Shown here piece after piece: positions 8,301 through 16,100 of a stretch of 25,610 nucleotides of DNA. This stretch comes from Pseudomonadota bacterium (GTDB lineage Bacteria; Pseudomonadota; Alphaproteobacteria; Acetobacterales; Acetobacteraceae): NCBI GenBank assembly GCA_021841985.1, contig JAKCCP010000006.1:1-25610 (forward strand), read 5' to 3'. The position numbers and the translations under genes are program-made. The notes under the pieces are model-generated. The model worked only from the letters and a program-made list of their open reading frames with translations, had not been told where the DNA came from and ran no database searches. The stretch's first letter is position 1; every line of letters starts with the position of its first letter.

Positions 8301-8902
8301 TGCGCCGTTCCTTTTTTCGTCGCGCTGCCGCGCTTTCTGCCCGCTCGCTCGACGAGGAGCAGGCTTATCATCTTTCGTCGTGCTTCGGCGGCGCGCTCCG
8401 TCAGCTCCCGCTCCCGCGCTGCCAGGGCGTCGATGGCGACGATTCGTCTCTGCGTCGCGATGTCCGGGATGTCGAGTTCGAGGTCGTCGAGGCTCGACCG
8501 GGGGATCATCCGGATCTTCGTGCCGCGCGCGGCGGCATCGAAATGGCGCTGGGCCGGGGCCTGGTTGATCACCCATGCGAGATAGGCGGGGAGGACGATA
8601 TCGGCCTTGGGCCGCAGCACCATCAGGGGGAGCACTGCCAGGGCGGGCTCGCGCAAGCGCTCGTCCAACGCCGAGGCCGTGTTGCGCTCGCCCCGGGAAC
8701 GGAACACGACGTCTCCGGCGCGCACGAAATACCGGTCGGCCAGATCGTCGAGATGGACGCGCGTGAGGCGCTCGGGATCGACGGCGCCTTCGGGGGAGAT
8801 GTCGCGTAGCTGGATGGCAAGCACGCCCCCGGCGGCCGTCGGCTCCAGTCTGCCGCGGGCGGTGTAGCCGGTGTGGATGGCGCAGGCGTCTGCGAGTCGC
8901 AT
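8297..8902 (-). CDS. Half-sized, single-TRD type I specificity protein, first gene of the operon
   Basis: A 201-residue protein resembling one half of an HsdS. There is one target-recognition domain (about 1-155, with LAIQLRDI and YFVRAGDVVFRSRG segments typical of the TRD fold). One conserved helical region follows (IPDIATQRRIVAIDALAARE onward), and the protein ends in a basic Lys/Arg-rich tail. A full HsdS has two such units. Half-subunits in other type I systems act as homodimers and read symmetric bipartite sites; whether this one does so is inference. It is coupled to hsdM by an ATGA overlap, whereas the full hsdS lies two genes further down. HsdM therefore has two candidate specificity partners in the same operon. 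The start codon at 8902 lies about 22 bases from the predicted transcription start, with only a weak AGAG upstream as a ribosome-binding site. Confidence 0.82.
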   Translation of the reverse strand: MRLADACAIHTGYTARGRLEPTAAGGVLAIQLRDISPEGAVDPERLTRVHLDDLADRYFVRAGDVVFRSRGERNTASALDERLREPALAVLPLMVLRPKADIVLPAYLAWVINQAPAQRHFDAAARGTKIRMIPRSSLDDLELDIPDIATQRRIVAIDALAARERELTERAAEARRKMISLLLVERAGRKRGSATKKGTAQ

Positions 8903-8912
8903 TTATCTGTCT

Positions 8913-8930
8913 CTGTAGGTCACTCTACAG
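8913..8930. promoter_or_regulatory. Operator-like perfect palindrome O1, CTGTAG-N6-CTACAG
   Basis: Bases 8913-8918 (CTGTAG) and 8925-8930 (CTACAG) form a perfect inverted repeat around GTCACT. It abuts the -10 box of the operon promoter and covers the predicted transcription start. It is nested in a wider imperfect pair, TTATCTGT (8903-8910) and ACAGATAA (8927-8934). The same 6-6-6 design occurs again at 8964-8981, so this is very unlikely to be chance. A bound protein here should block transcription initiation. Confidence 0.8.
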
Positions 8931-8959
8931 ATAATGAACTGGTGCGGGCGCCATGTCAA
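8931..8959 (-). promoter_or_regulatory. Sigma70-type promoter of the type I RM operon
   Basis: Read on the minus strand, a perfect -35 box TTGACA (8959-8954) is followed by a 17-base spacer and a -10 box CATTAT (8936-8931). The expected start point is around 8924, giving a leader of about 22 bases before the ATG at 8902. The promoter is exactly framed by the two palindromes. It is the only strong promoter-like sequence I see for the seven-gene operon. Confidence 0.75.
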
Positions 8960-8963
8960 TATG

Positions 8964-8981
8964 CTGTAGGACATTCTACAG
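8964..8981. promoter_or_regulatory. Operator-like perfect palindrome O2, CTGTAG-N6-CTACAG
   Basis: A second copy of the inverted repeat has CTGTAG at 8964-8969 and CTACAG at 8976-8981 around GACATT. It lies four bases upstream of the -35 box. The centre-to-centre distance to O1 is 51 bp, close to five helical turns. The two sites would therefore lie on the same DNA face and could be bound cooperatively. Confidence 0.8.
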
Positions 8982-9333
8982 CGAAATTAGGTGTGGGCTA
9001 AAGGTTCCGGCGACGCCGCGGCTTTACCGCGCCGCGTCCGAGCTCCCATCGGAGGATGCCTGCGCCGAGATTATCCACCGAAGATCTACTGTCGCGGCAT
9101 CATCGCCGCCGCCTATCGCGCCGGGGAACGGCGCCGCGACCAGCACCTCGGTCAGTGGCACGACCCACGTTCAATTCCACCTTGTGTTGTGCCGTGACGT
9201 GAAACTTCTCCACGACGCACGGGCGTCACGAAAACGTTATCAAAAGGTTAATAATGGCGGTCCCAGGTAACGATGGTTTCGTGCAATTATTCGTCTCACG
9301 AACGCTGTCCCGTGCTCATTGGCTGGGTTTCCG
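8982..9333. other. Non-coding stretch between the divergent RM operon and lipoprotein gene
   Basis: This 352-base stretch has short open frames (8953-9270 and 8991-9197 plus), but none has a clear ribosome-binding site or a recognisable product. An inverted repeat CGTGACG (9193-9199) / CGTCACG (9224-9230) with a 24-base loop is present. An AT-rich patch around 9236-9256 could hold a promoter for the rightward genes, but no convincing -35/-10 pair is seen. Degenerate coding sequence is possible. Confidence 0.4.
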
Positions 9334-10137
9334 ATGGAACGCGCCCGAGGCTCACGATCGGGAAGAAAAATCGCCACGAAGATCAGGTGGCCCTTCCTTT
9401 TTGTGTCTTCCCTCGTGCTGCTCTCCTGCGCCACCAACAACGGACAGCCCAATTCGGGGAATGGCGGCACGTCCGCCGCCGGGGCATTTTGGGGCACGAT
9501 TGAGCAGGATCTTGCCAGCCTGACCGGGCCGAAAGCGCCGCCCAAGCCACCATCATCGCCCACGCCCGCCCCTGACCCGGCGCCACAAAACAAACGGTGG
9601 GGCGCGGCGAGCGTGTGGCAAACCAACTTCACCGCCGATGCCTGCCCGCGCGGCACCACTGGCAGCGCCTGTCTCCCGCGGGTGATGGCGCGAGAGCATG
9701 CCTCGCCACACGCCATCGCCTTCGCGCGCGAGACCAGCTTCAACGGCTATCTCAGCGCATTCCATGCGTATGGCGTCGTCGATCTCGGGAGCGTCACCTA
9801 TCCGTTTTTCGCCAACGACAACGAGGCGCCAGTGCTGCTCAACGGCACGCCGCCGATCCTCGATGTCTGGAAAACCGCCCGAACGGTCGATCTCAGGGCC
9901 GATCCCGCGCTCCGCGCCCTGCTCGCCGGCGCGCGCGGCCTTGCCCTGAGTGACGAGCCGCCGAAATTTTTGAGCGAGCACACCCGCCCCGATGGCGGCC
10001 AGAGTTTCCTGTTCCAGATCGAACTCAGCCAATGCCACGCCTGCGCCCCCGCCGCGCGGCCAGTGCTTGCCTATGATTTCGACAAGCAGGGGCGGTTTCT
10101 GGGGGCGAAGGTCAGTCCTGTAAAAAACGTGCCATAA
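9334..10137 (+). CDS. Predicted lipoprotein of unknown family, upstream of the giant secreted protein
   Basis: A 267-residue protein I do not recognise. The N-terminus is basic, followed by a hydrophobic stretch (about 19-30) ending in the lipobox LLSC with Cys32 as the predicted lipidated residue, so it is probably anchored in a membrane facing the periplasm. A Pro/Ala-rich linker (about 78-93) separates this from a globular part. That part contains two close Cys pairs, CPRGTTGSAC and CHAC, which could form disulfides. The ATG at 9334 is used; a TTG at 9319 would add five residues. It ends 23 bases before the next gene on the same strand, so the two are probably co-transcribed. A role in secretion, anchoring or processing of that large protein is only a guess from position. 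Confidence 0.72.
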   Translation: MERARGSRSGRKIATKIRWPFLFVSSLVLLSCATNNGQPNSGNGGTSAAGAFWGTIEQDLASLTGPKAPPKPPSSPTPAPDPAPQNKRWGAASVWQTNFTADACPRGTTGSACLPRVMAREHASPHAIAFARETSFNGYLSAFHAYGVVDLGSVTYPFFANDNEAPVLLNGTPPILDVWKTARTVDLRADPALRALLAGARGLALSDEPPKFLSEHTRPDGGQSFLFQIELSQCHACAPAARPVLAYDFDKQGRFLGAKVSPVKNVP

Positions 10138-10160
10138 AAAATAAAATCAAGGAGAGGAAA

Positions 10161-13100
10161 ATGGAAATCAGCTTACCGGGTAATTCTGAATGGTACAACA
10201 CTGGAATCGCCGTCACCGCAGGTGAGCACATTATTATTACGGCAAGCGGTCAAATTTATATAGGAGACGTTAGTGCTGGTGAGCCGAACGTCAGCAATTA
10301 TCAAACTGCGGCGGGCGATCCTAATACGACGACTTCTGCACAAGGCAACGGATTTGCTGCTCCTGGATTGGTTCCCTGGTCTCTCGTCGGGAAAATTGGC
10401 AATAGCGGTTCTCCAATCGAAATTGGCGCTGGCACGACCATTGCGGCAACCACTTCCGGAGAATTATATCTAAGCGCAAATGACAATAATTTTGGCGACA
10501 ATTCGGGATCATGGAATGTTATAATTTCAGAAAATAATAATACAGAAATTTCTCTATCAGGAGCAGATATAAGCGTTTCCTACACGGTGGGCGGCCCGGC
10601 GATCTCAATTGATCCAAATTTGGGTATCAGTGATACCACTGCCACCGACTTGGTCGGAGCTAGCGTCGCAATAAGCAATGGCTTGCTCGCCGGGGACAGG
10701 CTCAATTTCACCAGCCAGAACGGTATCACCGGAAACTTCGATAGCACGAGCGGCGTGCTGACGTTGACCGGCACCGCGAGCGTTGCCGATTATCAAACGG
10801 CGCTCGACTCGGTCACCTTCGGCTCGGCGGCGGCCGATCCAACCGCAAACGGGACAGATAAAAGCCGCACTGTCACCTGGTCGGTCAGTGACGCCAATGG
10901 GTCGTCGCAGCCGGTCACCAGCACGATCGATATTCAGTCTCCATCCCAGCCAACGCCTGCTAAATTCGAGGAAATCTCGGGAGGTGGTGTTCTTAGTCAA
11001 AACGGCAACAGCTTTACTCTGGATCTCGGGACTCTTGATGCCGGTGCAAATCCTCTGACGATTGATCTCGGCGTCCTCAACACCTCAGGATCCACAGATC
11101 TTCTATCGGGTAGCTTCAGCATTTCCGGAGATAGCGCCTTTTCGAACAGCGGTTTGGGGTCGTTCAGCAACATTGCCGCCGGGCAAGCCGATGCCGCGCC
11201 CACTGTTATGCTCAGCGCCGATAACGTAGGAACCTTCGCTGAGACAGTAACTCTGGCTCTGACGACCACGAACGGCGGCGGTTCTTCCAGCGCGCTACCT
11301 GCTGAAACGCTTACCATTACGGGGAGCGTTGAAAAATTAAGCATTCCTTCGAACGGGACAATTCCTCTTCAGCCTCCCGGAATTAATGGCGCCGACACTA
11401 CCGGCGGAACGCTGCAAATCACCTCCGGGACTGGTAGTTTCACGTCGATCTCACAGGAAAACCTGACCCTGGATGTTTCCCCCGGCGCCTCGTTGAGCGG
11501 CACGGTAACGCTGGCGGCCGACAATCTCGGGCCTTCCTCAGATGTCGCGCCATTGATCGACACGCCATCCTGGGGCGATCCGGCAACCAGTTATCAGACG
11601 ATAAACAGCTGGATTCCTTCCGGAACCTCTCAGCAGAGCGCATCGATTTCGCTAACGGCCCCGACAACGCCCGGCACTTACCATATTATCTTTGCATATG
11701 AATGGGAAATTGGCGGTGACCATGTGGCGTCGGCGACAAATTACCCGTTGGGGTATGACGTTTGGACCGATGGCAACGAGATCGCTGAACTCAACGCCAC
11801 CCAAGTGGCTCAGGCCCAAAGTCTGGGTTACACTACGAATACTTGGCTCTTCGTCACTGGATATGAGCCCCAGTTTGTACCCGCTGATGCAATCACGGTT
11901 GTCGTCGGGGGACTCACCGCGAACCAACCCCCGACGATCGGAGATGTTGGGAACACTACGACCTATACGTCCGGCAGCGCACCGGTGGCAATAGATTCCG
12001 CCCTCACGGTCAGCGCTGGCCAGGCGACAGACATCACAGGCGCGACGGTTACGATCAGTTCGGGGTATATTACGGGCGATACGCTTGATTTCACCAACCA
12101 GAACGGCATCAGCGGCAGTTTCGATAATACGACTGGTGTGCTGACGCTTTCTGGCACCGCGAGCGTCGTTGATTATCAAAAGGCGCTCGATTCCATCAAT
12201 TATAATTCAGCCGCATCCAATCCTACGGCAAGCGGAACCGATACCAGCCGCACCGTCACGTGGTCGGTCAGTGACGCCAATGGGTCATCGCAGCCGGTCA
12301 CCAGCACGATCGATATTCAATCTGCGACTCAGCCAGTGCCGACGCTGACGGCGCTGACCGCTTCGCCGGACACGGGCGACATCACATCGGGCCACAGCAT
12401 CGCATTCACGCTTGATCTCAGCGCTGCGGTGACGGTGTCCGGCGGCACGCCCGATCTCATCCTGAATGACGGCGGCACGGCGGCGTATGACGCGACGGCG
12501 TCAGGCGCGACGGACCTAGTGTTCGATTACACCGTGCAATCCGGTCAAAGCACCGACGCGCTGGCCGTCTCCACCCTCGACCTCAACGGCGCCAGCATCG
12601 CCGGCGCCGGGGGAAACGCCGATCTCAGCAACGTCGCGACCAGCTTCCCGAACCTCGAGGTCAACGCCCAGACGACAACCGCACCGCTCTCGATCAGCGG
12701 CGCCGGAAATACCGTGACCTATACCGCCGGGGGCGCGGCGATTACGGTGGACCCGACTCTCAGTGTGAGTGACAGCAGCGCCACGGATCTGACTGGCGCC
12801 AGCGTTGCCATCAGCCAGGGTTTCCTTTCCGGCGACACACTCGATTTCACCAACCAGAACGACATCAGCGGTAGCTTCGACGCCGCGACCGGCGTGTTGA
12901 TGCTGTCCGGCACCGCGAGCGTTGCCGATTATCAGACGGCGCTCGACTCGGTCACGTTCAGCTCGGCGGCAGCCGATCCGACCGCAAACGGGACCGATAA
13001 AAGCCGCACCATCACCTGGACCGCAAGCACGAACGGAAACTCAGCCGCAGCCACAAGCACCATCGACGTTAGCGCCGGCAGTTCTCCCAATACTGGCTCA

Positions 13101-16100
13101 TTGGACATCGTGCTAGCCAGTGGTGGCAGCTGGACGCTAGATAGCCCCGGCACGTATTCCTATGATGGTACCATCGACATCGGGTATGACAACGGCGCGC
13201 CGATTCTAACCGTGGCCGGCGGCGTGACAATCGAACCAAGCGAAATTATATTTGCTACTGACGCTGTTGCCACCGCGATCATCTCTGGGCAGACGATCCA
13301 ACTCGCCACCGGCGGGTTTGATATGAATTTTGGGGGAAAATCAAATCCTCTTTCGGCAGCCGACAATTTTCTTGCGGGCCTTCCACTCACGATAACGGAA
13401 TTGCAGCTTACGAATAACGGCATTGATGCTACGTTCAATCTTTCATTCGGCAGTTTGCTGGGCGATGCCGCGCTCGAAAATCAATCTGTTACGATATCGA
13501 GTTCCGGAATAGAATTTGGTTCCACCGGAACCTTGGAAATTCCAAACATTCCAAGCATGGATTTCTTCGGCCTGTTCACCGCCGATTTGAGCGATTTGGG
13601 CCTGTCTATTAATTCGAACGGTTCCGAGCTGAAAATCTCGGGCACTGCCAACGTGACCGCGGATGTTGCCGATGGTACGGCGTCGTTGAACCTCGATTTC
13701 AATGGTCCTGACAGTTATATCGCAATTTCAGATAACAACGGCGCGCCTTCGGTTCAATTCAATGGACCGCTTGAAGCCACGGGCAATTTCGTGGTTTCGG
13801 AAGGATGGACTCTCGCCGATATGAGTCTAGCGATTGATCCAACGAATCATTCTATTTCCGGATCTGGTAGTTTGCTCTTGCCGTTTGGCTTCGGGGTTGA
13901 TGCGACCGTCGATTTAGTCACCAATCCGCTAGAGCTACAAAGCGTCGGCGCGGGTGTCTATTCCATTGATACACCGATTTTAGACACGGGTCTTTTCTTG
14001 ACTGGCATCGCCGGTGATCTCGGCAATCTATTGTCTGGAGAAACTCCCTACCTGGAGGGCACTTTTGACATCTCCGTTGGGCCGGTGGCAGAGTTATCGT
14101 CGGGCCTTACCGTCGACGTCTCAAATTTTGTCGCGAGCGGTACTCTGGATTGGGGGCAGGCATTTCAAACCAATGTAAGCGGAGATTTCGGGGCGATCGA
14201 TTCTTCCACATTTGGAAGCATAGAACTCGCGACTTTCACGGGATCGACGACCCTTAACTGGCCGATAACGTCGTTAAGCGCAAATGTGAGCGTCAATGTC
14301 TTAGATGGACTTTTCACGGGATCGGCGAGTTTCACTGAAAACCAGTACGGCTTTACGGCAATCGCCGATGGATCGATCCAAATTCCCCAGACAATTTCTC
14401 TATTTGGTGACAACATATCGATTCCATTCATTAGCGGCATGACATTGGCGAGCGGAGGATTCGAAATCAATTATAACGCCGCGGATCCCACAGACGCGAG
14501 CGATTTCATTGAGGTGTGGGGGACACTCGCCGGTTTTATAATAGCGGGCATAAAAGTTGACTTCAATGGCAGCTGGGAATTTGTGAATTCCCAACCTTTA
14601 GCCGCAACCAGTGGAACGACGGCACAGGCGGCGTTGGCATCCCCAACTCATCCTGGCTCTTCGGCGGCATTTTCGCCGCAGGCCGCGTTGTCAGCAGGAT
14701 CGTCGGTTTCATCGACATATTCCCTCCCGTCCGGTCTGCAGGCGTTGGTACTGACTGCTGCGTGGTCAAACGCCGGGGTAACGCCGACGCTTAGCGTTGT
14801 CGAGCCCAATGGTACGATAGTTCAGCAGAGCGATTTCGCAAGATCCGGTATTTCGGACATCCCGAGTCTCGATACGTCAACTTCGCAATCGTTGGCCGTG
14901 ATGGCGCCGCAGGCAGGTAATTGGCAGTTGGTGGTCAGCAACGAAGCGGAAACCGGTCCTGTCACCTTTTCTGCTGATGCTGTTTCGAACGCGGCTACCC
15001 TGTCGGTTGCCACGCCCGTTGCCGAAAGCAGCGGAGCTTGGGCTTTCAATTGGACAGCTTCCAATCTGCCAAGCAACGCAACGATCACATTTTATGCGAC
15101 CACGAGCGGCTCCGATTTCAATGGTGTGCCGATTTCCACCCCCATGGCCATCACGGGTGATAGCGGCCAGTTCATTTGGAATGGAACCGGGGTAGCGCCA
15201 GGATCCTATCATGTCTATGCTGAAATTGACGGAAGCAACAGTATTCCGGCCGATGCGTTCGCGGCAGGGCAATCGGTCGCGGTTGATGCGGAAGCGAATC
15301 TGGCTGTCACGTTAACGGGAACGTCCGGTCTTTTGCCGAGCAGCGGCAATCCGCTTGTTCTCGAAGTGCAGGTTGTCAATGCCGGCCCCGCGACCGCAGA
15401 TAATGCCGTAGCATTGCTGCAAGTTCCCTCTGATTTCAGCGTGGTACCAAACCAACCCAATATCGTACAAGACGGCAACGAATGGCAGATCAACCTCGGC
15501 AACATTTCTTCAGGGGGCACTATCGCAGCGCATGTTACGCTTACTTCTGAAGTTACCCCAAACAATTCGTCGGCAACATTCAGTGTCAACGTCGACTCGG
15601 ACACCTTTGACAGCACACCGAAGGCGAGCAGTGCGAGTCTTTCAATAGGAAATGGCAGCGCCACGTTAAATGCTGGCAACGGTACAATCGATTTCGATGG
15701 GACGATCATTGCAGCGAGTTCGCTGACGGGACCAATGGACATCTCGCCTGGCGGATCACTGAATGATGACGGCCATAGCGCCACGATGGGCGTGCCCGTT
15801 ATCTTTTCCGGCAACGGCACGATCTCGGCCGTTTCAGGTACGACGCTCGCGCTCGATGGCGCGGTCACCAGCGTTGGAACGCTCGCGCTCGACGGCACTG
15901 TGGATATGCCGGATTTTTCCAACAGCGGCACGATTTACGCGGAGAGCGGCGCCGATACCATCGGGGCCATGGCGAAGAATATCTGGGTCTCAGCCAGCCC
16001 CTCAGCCGCGCTCACGTTCCTTGGTGACATGGGCGCGGCGACGGTCTTCGGCAACGGCGGCGGACTTTTCGAGGGCGGCGCGGGCGGCGGTAATGTGCTG

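Noticed and set aside
8301..8576. N-terminal extension of HsdM by 92 codons
   Set aside because: The extension is Arg/Pro-rich and lies within the half-hsdS coding region. The ATG at 8300 gives the standard HsdM start and an ATGA overlap.
6975..8585. 536-codon open frame on the plus strand opposite hsdM
   Set aside because: It is the antisense shadow of a GC-rich gene. The product shows no family pattern, and the hsdM frame has all methylase motifs.
9193..9230. CGTGACG/CGTCACG inverted repeat as an operator for the lipoprotein operon
   Set aside because: It is a single copy with a 24-base loop and no identifiable promoter beside it, so the evidence is too weak.
10586..13070. CRISPR or other spaced-repeat array
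   Set aside because: The repeats are long, in frame and protein-coding inside one ORF, and there are no short regular repeats with unique spacers.
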